A stretch of DNA of 32,182 nucleotides from Chara braunii (Eukaryota > Streptophyta > Charophyceae > Charales > Characeae). The position numbers and the translations under genes are program-made. This document shows positions 8,755-19,892 of the stretch, piece by piece. Each line of letters begins with the position of its first letter. Position 1 is the stretch's first letter. The stretch covers positions 140,371 to 172,552 of the forward strand of contig BFEA01000660.1 in NCBI GenBank assembly GCA_003427395.1, in the 5' to 3' direction. The notes under the pieces are model-generated. The model worked only from the letters and a program-made list of their open reading frames with translations. It searched no databases and was not told the DNA's origin.

Positions 8755-10012
8755 TGGTACTCAGGATCACGAACGTAGCTCATGATCCTAACTTCGTCAT
8801 TACTCGTGATAGTGAGAGTGCTGGTACTCGTAATCTTGATGTTGCTCATGAGTATGACTTTGACAGTTCTTGTGATTGTGAAGGAGGGCTCGTCATAGTG
8901 AGCGCTGGTACTCGTGACTGTGATCGCTACTCATGAGGGTGAGTGTGACTTAGTTATTATCTGTATTAGTGTAAACTGGTATTCGTGACTGTGATCGCTG
9001 CTCATGAGGGTGAGTGTCACTTAGTCATTATCTGTATTAGTGAGAGCTTGTACTCGTAATCGTGAGTTGGAGGTAGGAGGTACTTGTGAGCGTCAGCGCT
9101 GGTACTCGGGATCACGAACGCATTGTGTCTTCATCACTGCTCGGAATAGTGTGAGCGCTGGTATTTGTCATCATGAACGCAGCTCATGATTGTCACTTTG
9201 CCATTATTAGTGATAATGTGGGAAGTACTCGACATCGTAAACGCCGATACTCGTGTCTGTGAGCGCTGCTCATGAGGGTGAGAGTGACTTCGTCATTATT
9301 TCGTGTTCGTGAGCATTGATACTCGTAATCTGTGATTGTGAGCGTTGGTACTTTGTGATCGGGATACTCGTAATCTGTGATCGTGAGCGTTGGTACTTTG
9401 TGATCGTGAGAGTGTTTGTTGGTACCCGTGATCGTGAGCGCTGACACTAGTGACTGAGTGAGCGCAGGTACTCGTGATCATGAAAGGGCTGGTACTCGCG
9501 ATCGTGGGAGCGCTGGGACTTGTCGTCATGACTGTCACTTCATCATTACTCGAGATCGTGAGAGCGTTGGTACTCGTGATTGATATCGCTACTCTTTACT
9601 CGTGATCGTGAGCGTTGCACATGAGTGTTGTCACTTTGTCATTTCTCGAGATCGCACTCGTGACCGTGCACGCTGCTCATGAAGAGATTTTGTTATTACT
9701 CGTGATCGTAAGGAAGGTGACTTCGTCAGTACTCGTCATAATGAACGATGGTACTCGAGATCGTGAGCGCTGCTCATGAGTGTGACTTCGTCATTACTGC
9801 CCGCAGGGAGGTACTAGTGATCGTTACTCTGTGAGCGCTGGTTTTTGTGATCGTAAGCAGGAGGTAATCGTGATCATGACTGTGACTTCGCCATTACTCG
9901 TGATTATTACTCATGATTGAGTGTGGTCATTACTCATGATCGTGAGGGAGATACTCGTCATTTGTGATCGAGAACGCTGGTACTCGTGATCGTGATCGCT
10001 GCTCATGAGGGT
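8755..10012. repeat. Degenerate satellite, irregular 70-90 bp period
   Basis: About 1.25 kb built from recurring words such as GGTACTCGTGATCGTGAGCG, GCTGCTCATGAGGGTGAGTG and TGACTTCGTCATTACTCGTG. The GCTCATGAG word recurs at about 8846, 8929, 9001, 9181, 9268, 9676, 9768 and 10003, so spacing is irregular. Many frames are open by chance. It is not a CRISPR array: no unit is exact and there are no unique spacers. Confidence 0.85.
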
Positions 10013-10639
10013 AAGTGAGACGGTCTCAAGGGGGAAAGAAGGGGAGGAGACCATCTGACACGAGGAGCTGGCGCTCACTGATTTTTGAGAAGGGGGATAC
10101 ACTGGTGAAGCCGTCAGTCCATTGGAGGCTAGGGAGGCGTCTGGCTGACGTATACAGAGGTGGGAAAAGTAGAAGAGAGGTGGATGACAGGGGGGTGGAA
10201 GTTCAAGGGTGTAGAGGAGCAAAGCTAATAACAAGGGTGGAACATTTTCACTAAAGGATTCGCGGGAGCAGCCACTGTTGTCAAGCAAGCTCCAGTCTAT
10301 TGGTGGAAATCTGCATAGGCACATTGACAGCTCGATCATGAAGACAGAAATCTGAGTGAAGCACCTCGTTCCCCTCCCCATCTTTCATTTTCTCCCTGCT
10401 TCTACTTGCCCCCTTTTTTTTCAGATCTCCCCAGCCAGTCATCCTTTAAATTATATTCCATTTTAATTCAGAAAGAAAATAAAAGAAAGGAAAGGAAAAG
10501 TCTATGATCACAAAATTGGGCATTAGACTTCTATCTTTTGTATCGCTTTTTTTCTTTTGAAGGTGGATTTTTAAATCTTTTTTAAATCATCATCACGCGT
10601 ATTATTCGTCATCAAAGGATACATAGGCAAGTTGATTCG
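10013..10639. other. Unassigned DNA upstream of LINE copy 3
   Basis: Purine-rich at 10020-10220, then mixed sequence. It contains a partial minus-strand copy of the two-hairpin module (10289-10306). The last 40-60 bp before 10640 may be the 5' leader of LINE copy 3. No supported gene. Confidence 0.5.
10289..10306 (-). repeat. Two-hairpin 3' module, partial copy E
   Basis: GCTCCAGTCTATTGGTGG matches the GCTCCA.TCTATTGGTGG end of the complete copies apart from one extra G. The rest of the module is not recognisable. Confidence 0.45.
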
Positions 10640-12290
10640 ATGCTTATGTTTCATGGGGCAATGAAACAACTAGCACATAAGCAGTTACTCACGCCGATCA
10701 GGCAAGTCCTACAAAACAAACAGACACAAATGGTAGCATGCAGAGAGATTGAATCATTGTTTGTCACCCCAGAAGGGAAAATCCTCACAGTGGAGGAGAG
10801 GGCCTACCAAAGTCAGACCCTCTCCCAGAGCAATCTCAGTGTTCCTTCGTCCTCCTTCAAAGTAACGAGTGGCAATTTTCATCCTTCTCCCATGGCCTCT
10901 CTGATTAAGTCTCATTTGGGGAAAGGAGGGTGGGGTGTCAACCAGCAGAACCAGGCTATGGTAATCAATCCATTGTACACCTTGGAGGAGGGTAAGGGAG
11001 CAAAAGAGTTGGAGTTCCCTACTTTACAGGAGGCAGTTGGGAGGATTTCTGATTATCAGGGAGAGAGGGAGGGAGGAGGGAGAGGAATGGAAAATGAGGG
11101 GAGGGGAGGTAGGGGAGGAAGGGAAGGAAAGGAAGAAAGGGGAAGAGGATGAGAAAATGAGAGTTATGGAGGAGAAGGGGACAAAGAGGAAAGGGGAAGG
11201 GAGGAGATGGGCAGTGATTCCTCATCCTCGCAAGCTCTGCTGTCTGGAACCTAGCTACCTTCCTCTGTATTAAACGACATGGAAAATAATCAAGAAAGGC
11301 CTGCTACGTGGGTTGAAAAAGCAAAAGGTCTCTTTCAATCCAAAACACTAGAAGTAAAGAGATCGGGTCACCTCATCTCTTCACTCCAAATCCCTCTATC
11401 TAATCTACCATCATCACGTGCATTTTTTCTGTCTAAATTAATTAGTCCATCGGAAAACAGGGTGGTAGATTGTGGAGGAAAAAAGTCCATGATCAAGGTC
11501 TACCCAGCCCAGAAGTTAGCAGAACGTGATGTTGTGTACCAGAGGCATGCAAATAACTGGGTTTTTCATGATGATGCAGCATTCAAGTCTGTGAATGAAA
11601 AGGTCAAATGGATAGGTAGGCGCCTGACTTCCCTTAAAGGCAGCCAAGAAACTCAGGAGGATTTCCTGGTTCAGCCAGTTTCAGCGTCAGTTTTTATTGT
11701 GCTTAGTATACACGAATCTGACAAGAGGTTAATTGACCAATGGAGAAAGTTGAGATGTGATCGATCAGAAGTCCGCATATATCCTTGGAACCCCCCAAAA
11801 CAGGGTCCAGATGAACGGAGGCGTCAGATGATGGAAGATTTCTATTGGGTGGAGTTTCGTCATATTCCAATAGAAATCCAAGCCGCCTTCATATATGATT
11901 TTGGGGAGGTACATGATATTGTGGACTTCATTGATCCCCTCCCTGCATTCGCAGCAAGACGAGACGATTATTTAATGTTGGCACTTTAACCATCCCACCA
12001 ACCTCCCCTTCACAATAGATGATGTGATCCCTTACAGAGTGGGGGGGAAAGAATTTCATATTCACACGGCACACAAACTGCGTCCGTGGTGTTCCGTTGT
12101 AAAACCTATGGACACCTTAGTACAGACCAGGCCTGTGTACAGAACCCGACACGCAGACAAAGGGTGACCGGGAGACTGATCAGAGACCCTTTCAAAGGTA
12201 ATCTGTGGAGGACTGTGGATCAGGGTCATGAGGGATGGGTGTACATTGAAGGGTCAGGAAAGGGCTGGACATGGGAAAAAGAAGGGGATC

Positions 12291-12600
12291 TGTAGCGGAC
12301 CCACCAGGTGTGGTGCTCCGCTAGTGACAAAGATGGAGATGGAGGAAGAAGGGGGAGCAAGATGGCACAACACAACTCCCCACGCAAGACTCCAACGCAC
12401 GTACTCCAAAATGTGCAAGTGAGGAATGAGACTGAAAACAGACAATGGCTGGGGTATACCCCAGCGGACTGACGGGACTGGACTGGACTGGCTGGTACCG
12501 ACAGAGGTACCGGCCTGGACTGGCCTACCCCGAATATAACACAGGCCTGTGAGAACAGGCCAAAGGGCTGGTCTCACAGGCCAACCCGAGGTCCGCTACA
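12291..12600. mobile_element. 310-bp TG...CA element in ORF1 (solo LTR or short TIR element)
   Basis: The element begins TGTAGCGGACC and ends with its exact complement GGTCCGCTACA. It is flanked by GGATC on both sides (12286-12290 and 12601-12605), a perfect 5-bp duplication. Excising it restores an EGDPNSG reading in ORF1. TG...CA ends with a 5-bp duplication are the hallmark of an LTR; the 11-bp terminal inverted repeat is long for an LTR and would also fit a MITE. Internal structure includes a 16-bp perfect palindrome CTGGGGTATACCCCAG (12449-12464), an 11-bp stem (12544-12554 with 12572-12582), GGACT repeats (about 12474-12490) and two GGTACC sites. Confidence 0.75.
12544..12582. repeat. 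11-bp perfect stem inside the 310-bp element
   Basis: GGCCTGTGAGA pairs with TCTCACAGGCC around a 17-nt loop, close to the right end of the element. Confidence 0.8.
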
Positions 12601-14267
12601 GGATCCAAATTCGGGACACGAAGCCCCCAGATAGTTGGACACCACCGGAACCAACGGACAAAGTTATGAATTAGTCCAGCCCCTCCCCATCCCCCCCCTC
12701 TCCAAACCAAACCTTGCACGGTACAAGAGAGAAGGATGTTGTACCAGGTTTAAGCCAACAGAAGACAGAAACACAAGGGTCACGAGAGCCAAATCTGTTG
12801 GATTACCTGAATGAGGTAGGTAATTCCACAAATATAACCGCCTTGTCACCACAACTAACTGCATCCTCAAAAGATGGTCAGGACCGGATTCAAGACACAG
12901 TAATGGAGCAAGAAATAGGTAGTGAACCGGAGAACTCGCAGGATCTACCTCTAATCTGAAAAAGGACAAAGCAAAAAAAAAAAGCAAAAAAAAAAAAAGA
13001 AAAAAAAAGAGGAAGTTCTTATCAACAACAAACATGGAAGCCAAAGGAAGGGTCAACACTAGTCAATAAAAATGATCAGGGGGATAACCTGGTAGAAGAG
13101 GTTTCCCAAACTCCAGGATCAAATGCAGAGGAACAACCCCAAATACGAGAAGAGGATCTTCAACAAGTTTTTTTTCGAGAAGCATTTGGGTCTGCTCCAA
13201 TGGACATTGATTCGGAGCAGACAGATGTGGACTTCCCAATGGCTGAAGCTTCCCCTTCAGGAAAGGAAGAATGCATAACTGTGGAACAAAAGATGATTCA
13301 ACTCGCAGAAAGACTGTTCCAACAGCTTAAAATATGGAGCAGCCTCAACAGATTTTTGGGATACTTCCTATGTTCAACTCATTAACTTGATGGAAGCTAG
13401 CCCTTCCTTGAAAAAGGTACTCGCTGATGGATTTCCGACAGGTGCAAAATGGACGGTGGCTAGTCAGCGTATGCTCAACGCTGTATTGTCTATTTTTCAA
13501 CCAGCGTATCCCCCACCTGATAAGGGTAAGGAGGAAGGAGAAGTGAACTCTGGGTCATACTTTCTATCTCTATACAATCTCAAGAAGGGGAATCTCATCA
13601 ACCTCCTTCAATAGTGAACAACGAGGAGGAGATACAAGGTCATTCAATCCATGTGATTAATAATGGTCATGATTCTTTACAGCCCCTCCCCCTAGTTAAC
13701 ATTGGGGTGGAAGCACTGGGACAAGTAGTTTACGTGGATGAAAATGACCAATCATTTCTCACGCAAGAGCAAAAAGAGGATCAGGTCACCACCCCTCACG
13801 CACGAAAATCTGAGTCAGAACTTCAACAGGAAAAGGAGACACAACAAGAGATGATTGGGCCCCTCGTCCAATCTCCACTATCACAGACACAATTGATCTC
13901 ACCCCTGTCAGAACAGCAAGGGTCAGTTCATAGGCAAAAGGACACCACTCCCTCTCCACAGGTGACACACGATTCAGGTAAAAGGCAAAAAATGAGGCAT
14001 GTGCTGGAAAAAGGTCATGCGACCAGGCCTCAACCGCCTAAAGGTAATCTGATTGTCCCGGTCAGAAAAAAATGGGGCAGATGGGAGGTGGGGCTCTCAC
14101 CAATTGGCCAAGACCAACATGGGGGAGTCACATTGAGGGGATGGTCAACATATGTTGAGTATCAAAATGTTGGGGATCGTACATTCATACGAGATATGCA
14201 TGATTTTTTGGTAAAGCACTATGATGCTGGTCCTCATACAACTCTCACAGAAATAGACATGTGAAAA

Positions 14268-15178
14268 ACCTTTCACGAGGAAAAATCATTCGATAAGAGT
14301 CGAAAAGATGCTCATTTTCGCACAATGATTGTATTATTTTTTCGTCTTCCTCTATATAAGGAGGACATGGGGAAGGAATCTTTCAGCGATCCAGCCATCT
14401 ATCCGGGGCAGCGTTAAAATCACTTGCCATTACTATGGGCATCCCATCCGGAATCTGTTTCCTAATATCTTGAAAGAATTGAACTCTTTCTTCTATATTA
14501 TTAGGACCATATACATTAATTATACATATAACTTCTGACTCAATCATTAGGATTGCCGAAATTCATCGGCCTTGTTCTTTGTCAGCCACCCAATGAGTTA
14601 TCTCTGCCCTGGAATCCGGAGGGACCCAAATAGCTACTCCAGTTGAGCCACTTCTTGGAGTCGGAGCGTTAATCTTATTGAATGACCATACTATGTTATG
14701 GGCCCTAGTGTGAGCAGGTGCCCTAGTGTGAGCAGGAGCCCTAGTGTGAGTAGGAGTATTGGTAAGATGTGTTTCCTGTATGTATATGATGTCAGGCCAT
14801 GGTCTTCCGCCTACTCCTTTCAATTGTTCTATTATGGCCTTTCTTTTTTCTGTATCTGCGGTGGCTAAACCATTAACATTAAGAGAGCGGAGATCTTGAT
14901 CTGCAGTTTTGGTTGCACGGTACCAAGCTGGATTCTTACCATAATATGTTTGTAAATCCTCCATTTTAACCAAAACTTTAACCAAAATTTTGATACTCGG
15001 ATCTTTGTCTCATATTACTTCAGAGGCGGGTCCAATTACCATTATCCAACTCTACTGAGGATTGTAATATTCCTCTTCACAAAATAATGTTGAGGAAGGC
15101 AATTACATCCGAAGCAGACCATACAACATTTGCTTTAACTTTAAGGCTTTGTAGTTCTAACAATGCTGAGTGAGAAAA
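14268..15178 (-). pseudogene. Inverted endonuclease half of ORF2 (copy 3)
   Basis: The N-terminal two-thirds of the ORF2 endonuclease is encoded on the minus strand, although ORF1 before it and the rest of ORF2 after it are on the plus strand. Reading downward, it contains LRSLNVNGLA (about 14892-14863), IQETHL (about 14785), GVAIWVPPDS (about 14640-14610), a VYGPNN motif (about 14515), a decayed GDxN site read as ASDFNAAPDRW (about 14430-14395) and a FDSYR block (about 14310). The next part expected from copy 1 (FYLCLQK..., SRID...) appears on the plus strand from about 15185. Breakpoints are therefore near 14268 and 15178, each good to perhaps 20 bp. One in-frame stop is near 14388. Confidence 0.8.
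14702..14755. repeat. 18-bp x 3 in-frame tandem repeat in the endonuclease
   Basis: GCCCTAGTGTGAGCAGGW is present three times with one or two mismatches. On the minus strand it encodes repeated APAHTR units right after the QETHL motif. Copies 1 and the second-family LINE have no such repeat at this point. Confidence 0.85.
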
Positions 15179-18100
15179 CCATCTCAAACCTGCCTCTTTC
15201 TGTTCTTCGAAACGAACGAATGTGTCTCTTTTGATCATGAGAATCGTCTGCATTCTAGATCTATAATGAACTTAATTCTGATGTCTGAAGAACTAGATAG
15301 AGCTCTTGTTTGGGCAACTATTTTTCCGCAGAGTCCATGGTCTGGTGCGGATCACAAAATGTGTGCAATACTCTTATCCTTCAATAAGAAATCAGATCAA
15401 GCAAAGGGGTTTTACAAACTTAATACATCCCTGTTATCTCATAATCAGTTCAAAAAATATTTATCGGACGTGTGGGAATATTGACAATCAACAAAAGGGA
15501 AACAAGATTTCTATATTTCTTGGTTTAACAATGGTCTGGTGTTTATTGCAAAAAAGTGTAATGAGTATTCAAAACTACAAGCAAGAAAGAGATATCTACA
15601 AGAAATAAATGTTCAAGAACAAATTCTAAATTATGAATCTCAGGACCAACTTGGTGAATCCTCCAAAACTATCAAAATTCAAGAGTTTAGGAACCAACTT
15701 TTAACCTTCGCACAACATCGTTGGCAAGGCCAATTAATCAAAAGTAAGCTATCAAGAGTTTTTTCTGAAGGGCAAATGGATACATCATTTTTTGCTATGG
15801 CCCGGTCACGAGCCAAACGCGCATCCATAGAAATTCTTTTTGATCATTAGGCTTCTCAAAATCCCCTGATGGCTACATCCTCTGTAGCTAGTCTAAAAGT
15901 TGCCTATGACTTTTTCAAAAAACTATTTTTCTCATCCAAAGATCCCACCTGTATTCAAGAGGATGATCAAGTCATTCGTCTCTTTCTGGAACCACTCTTC
16001 CAATCCATTAACCAAGAACAACGTGATGCGCTAGAGAGTCCACTAACAAAGGATGAAATCTGGACTGCTTTAATACAAATGGATGTAGATAAGACTCCGG
16101 GGGTGGATGACCTTCCTAAGGAATTTTGGGAAGCTATGTGGTCTTCTCTTTCCTCAGACTTAATGCATTACTTTCAAGAGATCTGTGAGTTAGGTAAAAT
16201 GGGTGAAATAGTAAGTCGGGGAATACTTACCTTACTGTATAAAAAAAGGGACAAAGCAAACATCAGGAATTATAGACCAATAACTTTACTAACAGTTGTT
16301 TATAAGTTATTGGCAAAAACAATTGCAAATCGGATGATTCCAGTAATGCCTGATATAATTCACCCCTAGCAAACATGATTCATAAATGGGAGGCATATAC
16401 AGGATAATATTATTTTAATTAACGAAATAATCAAAGTCTCATGACAATCCAAAAGTAATGCTGCTTTTGTTTTTATAGATTTTGAAAAGGCCTATAACCA
16501 TGTTGATTGGAGATTCTTGGATGCTTGTTTGCAAATATTAAACTTTGGCCCTAATATGAGAAGATGGGTTAAAATTTTGCATATAAATGTTACAACACGT
16601 ATTCTTGTTAATGGTCTGTTGTCACCACAAATACATCTTCAGAGGTCAGTTAGACAAGGGGATCCGTTGGCCCCTTTCCTTTTTGTAATTGTGATGGAAG
16701 CTCTGGGGGTCAACCTTAGAGCTAATCACAACATTAAACGCCTTCATATCTCGGGTATACCTGAGGAAGCGATTCCTATAGCCTCCATGTTTGCAGATGA
16801 TATGACCATTATGATGGAAGCCTCAGCTGAAAATATGAAGGAAATCAAGAATTTGCTGGATAAATTCTCATTTGTCTCTGATATGATAGTCAATTAGGGG
16901 AATAAAACTCAAGGGTGGTGGATTCACTCTAATGGAGATCGTCCTCCATAATCCACCAGGGTGCAATGGGTACCCCTGGAGGCTCAACTGAGAATTCTGG
17001 GGGTGTCTCTTTCTACATTTGGCAAACCTGTTTCCAATGATGAGTGGGTTTCTAAACCTGCTATAGAAAAAATGAATAAATGGAAAGGCTTACACACCTC
17101 TCTTTTTGGCAGATCTGTAGTAATAAATAATGTAGTGTTAGCCTCGATATGGTATAAATCGGCATTATGGGCAATTAGCAAATCACGTACTAACACAAGT
17201 TTAAAAACAAGTATCGACCTTTCTATGGAGGGGGGATCATGAACAAGAAAGAGTAATTCCCAGAGTAGCATGGCTGACGTTGATTCAGCCTAAGTCCAGG
17301 GGGGGGTTGGGAATTCTTGATTCAACTCTGCAAACTCAAGTTTTGTCTCTACAATGGATAATAGATCTCATTCTTGGTATTGACAAGCCTTGGCAGCTAT
17401 TGGCACTAGAACAACTTAGAAGATTGGCGCTGAGATCTCCTTCAGAGGTCCACCCCCTCACTTGGGTGGAGGATAGATTTTGGAACATTCCTCGTCCTAA
17501 TGCACATTCACAGGAAGAGGGGGAGAGAGGAGCAGCTCGAGCCGATCTTCTTCTAGATAACTTATGACTTTCTTTCCTAAAAATGTGGCGTAGACTGCCC
17601 CTACCAAACAAACCCTTCCCCGCACGATTTGAGGAGATTTTGAGGCAGCCTTTGTTCGGAAACAGAGGGATAACAGACAGTAATGGTTGTGTCTACAATA
17701 GTTCTCAATGTCCCTGGTCTCAATGGGTGAAAAAATGGATATTAAGGGTCAAAGATATTTGGGACCAGGAGAAAAAGGGTTGGATGTCTCCTACTCAACT
17801 TAATTTTTTTTTTTTTATGCCCACAGGCTACCCCCAAACCTCGATCAGATGATTTACTCCATTCCTCTGGGATGGGTGAGGTTGCTAAAGAAAGGAGTAA
17901 GTCTACAAGAAAGAGATTGGGTAATAGTTGTGCATGATCCAGAATGTTGGCAAGTGGGTCAAATAATGAGTCTGGTGGAGGAAGGAGCTTTGATTGCTCT
18001 TTTCAAAATAACCACAAATTATCTCCTCCTTCCCTTTCTGGACAACAAAGTAAATTTTTTTCCCTCCAAAGAAATCTTCAGGATTAGAGTCCTTTTCATC

Positions 18101-19107
18101 TCTGCAATTAAAGGATGGAGAGTTTTTCAACCACAATGCCCGATTCCGGACTTACCTTTGGACCCAATTGAATGGGTATGGCAAACCGGGAAGAACGGTA
18201 AGCCACTCAGATTGCAATCCCTCTCCGTCAAGTCAACCTACCGATTATTAAGACCAAGGGTAGACGTATCGTCCATAATAAGAGATCGGTGGGTCATACA
18301 TCTGAATATTGATACTAAAAAATTCCGAAATATAAAATTTCTCAATAAACTAAAATAGAGACCAACAAAGTTCTCCTCTCTGCAATGGCAAATACTACAT
18401 AGATGTTTGCCTACAAATGACTGGTTGATAGACCATACCACCTTGGAACAAAGAGGTTTGACATTCCCATGGTGTAAATCATGTCTTTCTGGCTATCCTG
18501 GTAAGAAGATCAGGGAGACTATTGAACACTTGTTCATGCAATGTCCGGGTACAATATTGTTGTGGAGAAGATGGGACTGTGTGTGGAGAGGTTTAACGGG
18601 AATTGACTGCCCATGGGATTGGAGAGTCATTCTTCTGGGTCATTGGGAACCAAATGATATACAACTTTCAGAATTTCTGACAATTTTTTTTTAAATAGGA
18701 CGGAAAGTCATTTTGTGGGTAATGTGGTACAAAAGATGTGTCCATGAAAAGGAAGATATAAAGTTGGAAGGATCATAAATTGCTGAGATCGTTGTCCAAT
18801 TTGTACAGACACAAATACGTGAGCACTGGAAATTTGCCTGTGCTAAATTAAAACATTCCTATCAGAAAAAGGATATTCTTAATAATATTCAAAAATTCAA
18901 TCTTGACTGGCTGGGGGGTGCTGAAGGGAGAAGCTTGGGAAAAGTGAAATGGCCAGGAGATGAAGTGCAAGAGGAACCTCTAAAGTGAGACTTCCACCTA
19001 AACTTCAGGGATTGGTTTTCTCTTCAACCAGGAGTCACACTCAGATCCCCAGATTGTTTTCTTGATCCCTTCCCTCCCTCAGAATTGGCAATGGTTGAGG
19101 TTCAATG
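15179..19107 (+). pseudogene. LINE family I copy 3 ORF2, endonuclease C-terminus to zf-RVT
   Basis: ORF2 supplies the nuclease and reverse transcriptase for target-primed insertion. Segments in order are: the endonuclease end with a decayed SRID site (RSIMNLILMS, about 15260) and GADHKM (15345); a helical linker (15539-15850); the RT N-terminal blocks DKTPGVDDLPKEFW (about 16090-16130) and NYRPITLL (about 16270); catalytic motif A in FIDFEKAYNHVDW (about 16475-16510); motif B RQGDPLAPFLF (about 16650-16683); the catalytic FADD box in MFADDMTIM (16787-16813); the thumb and linker to 17240; and zf-RVT with HRCLPTNDWLIDH and WCKSC (18395-18485). Multiple stops (for example near 16367, 16895 and 17240) and a frame change near 17250 rule out function. 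T-runs at about 17804-17816 and 18686-18692 look like slippage expansions. Confidence 0.85.
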
Positions 19108-19289
19108 AGATGCTTTGGGAAAAGACTAGGTTCGTTTTCTCCAGGGTGTACGTTTTGGGTTAGGGAAGGAGAGAGAAAGAGGAATTAGCAAGAAATAACA
19201 GAATCTGGCGCCTAGATCAAGGTGAAGAGATTCCCCTTTCGCAATCGTCATTTATTATTTCTAAATTGGTTCAAATTTATTTCATGTAA

Positions 19290-19343
19290 GGGACGCTGGA
19301 CCCGCTTTCCAGCAGGTGATGCTCCCCACCAATAGATGGAGCC
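19290..19343 (+). repeat. Two-hairpin 3' module, copy C (LINE 3' end)
   Basis: It starts GGGACGCTGGACCCG and ends CCAATAGATGGAGCC, followed by ATTT and the A23 tail. CTGGA...TCCAG and GCTCC...GGAGC form two adjacent stems. Its position right before the tail makes it the 3' end of this LINE, possibly the structure read by its own reverse transcriptase. Confidence 0.85.
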
Positions 19344-19347
19344 ATTT

Positions 19348-19370
19348 AAAAAAAAAAAAAAAAAAAAAAA
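19348..19370 (+). repeat. A23 tail of LINE copy 3
   Basis: A perfect run of 23 A ends the copy 3 3' UTR and fixes the right border of that element. Confidence 0.85.
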
Positions 19371-19806
19371 CAACAATCCACTTCTGGCTGAGTGAGGGTC
19401 ATATAAGAATTCCTCACGAATTCAAAAATAAAAGAAGAATCAACACAAGGCACCCCCCTTCAGACCCCTTTAGCCCTTTGAAAATCGATTTATACCCCCT
19501 CAGCCCCCTCGACAGCGAACACTCGAAAAAGAAACGAGCCCGGATTTGGCCTCCTCTGGCCATGCGCTGAAAACCTCGTCCTCCCCCTCCCCCCCCCCAC
19601 ACGAAAAACAGAAAAGAAGAAAAAAGAAAAGGGGCTGATTTTCGCTTGCACGGGATGCCCCGTGCCGGTGGGCCCCAGGCGACTTGCCCATTCTACTGCA
19701 CAGCCGTGCTGCACGGCTGGCAGAGCCAAGTAGCCAATAAAAAAAATGAAAGAAATGAAAAATAAAAGAAAAGAAAAAAGTTCAAAAATCATGTAAATAA
19801 GAAAGA
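19371..19806. other. Unassigned DNA between two LINEs, possibly 5' UTR of the second-family LINE
   Basis: C-rich and A-rich patches with no recognisable gene. Because ORF1 coding similarity of the next LINE begins only at about 19807, some of this may be its 5' UTR. Confidence 0.4.
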
Positions 19807-19892
19807 AAATTCAACGAGTGGCAGGTGGCCACAGACCGCTGCTTCCAGTCCGTTTCATGAGCAAATTCAATGAGTGGCAGGTGACCACAGAC
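19807..19892. repeat. 30-bp direct repeat, offset 56 bp
   Basis: AAATTCAACGAGTGGCAGGT... at 19807-19836 recurs at 19863-19892 with 28 of 30 bases equal. The second copy is in the ORF1 frame. The offset of 56 is not a multiple of three, so the first copy is out of frame. Confidence 0.8.

Larger units (their letters stand above)
10640..14264 (+). pseudogene. LINE family I copy 3 ORF1
   Basis: RNA-binding ORF1 protein of the LINE, inactive. The first ATG at 10640 matches the copy 1 start. Segments in order are: the N-terminal GAMKQLAHKQ block; a purine-rich, Glu/Gly/Arg low-complexity stretch (11060-11220) that copy 1 lacks in this form; TWVEK (11310); WVFHDDAAFKSVNEKVKWIG (11560-11620); a DUF4283-like core with DFYWVEFRHIP and RDDYLMLAL (11835-11985); a frameshifted CCHC-like knuckle around KTYGHLSTDQAC (12090-12140); WRTVDQGHEGWVYI (12206-12250); the 310-bp insertion; acidic/Gln-rich regions (13200-13960); and the C-terminal PVRKK..RWEVGLS...VTLRGWS module (14060-14150). 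Stops lie at 11150, 11987 and elsewhere, and the frame changes after the insertion. Confidence 0.8.
10640..19370 (+). mobile_element. L1-like LINE, family I copy 3 (near full length, rearranged)
   Basis: Plus-strand LINE with ORF1 (10640-14264), ORF2 (about 14268-19107, first part inverted), the two-hairpin 3' module (19290-19343) and an A-tail of 23 bases (19348-19370). It is collinear with copy 1 over ORF1 and the endonuclease, and with copy 2 over the C-terminus and 3' end, so together they define the family. A 310-bp TG...CA element sits in ORF1. Frames carry many stops and shifts. No convincing target-site duplication was found, since its 5' border is not sharply defined. Confidence 0.85.

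Noticed and set aside
8755-10012. CRISPR-like or tandem-repeat protein array
   Set aside because: Units are inexact and irregularly spaced, with no unique spacers and no stable reading frame; it is a degenerate satellite.
11019-11273. Small ORFs in the GGGGA-rich stretch
   Set aside because: They are low-complexity purine-rich DNA inside LINE ORF1 and lie in shadow frames.
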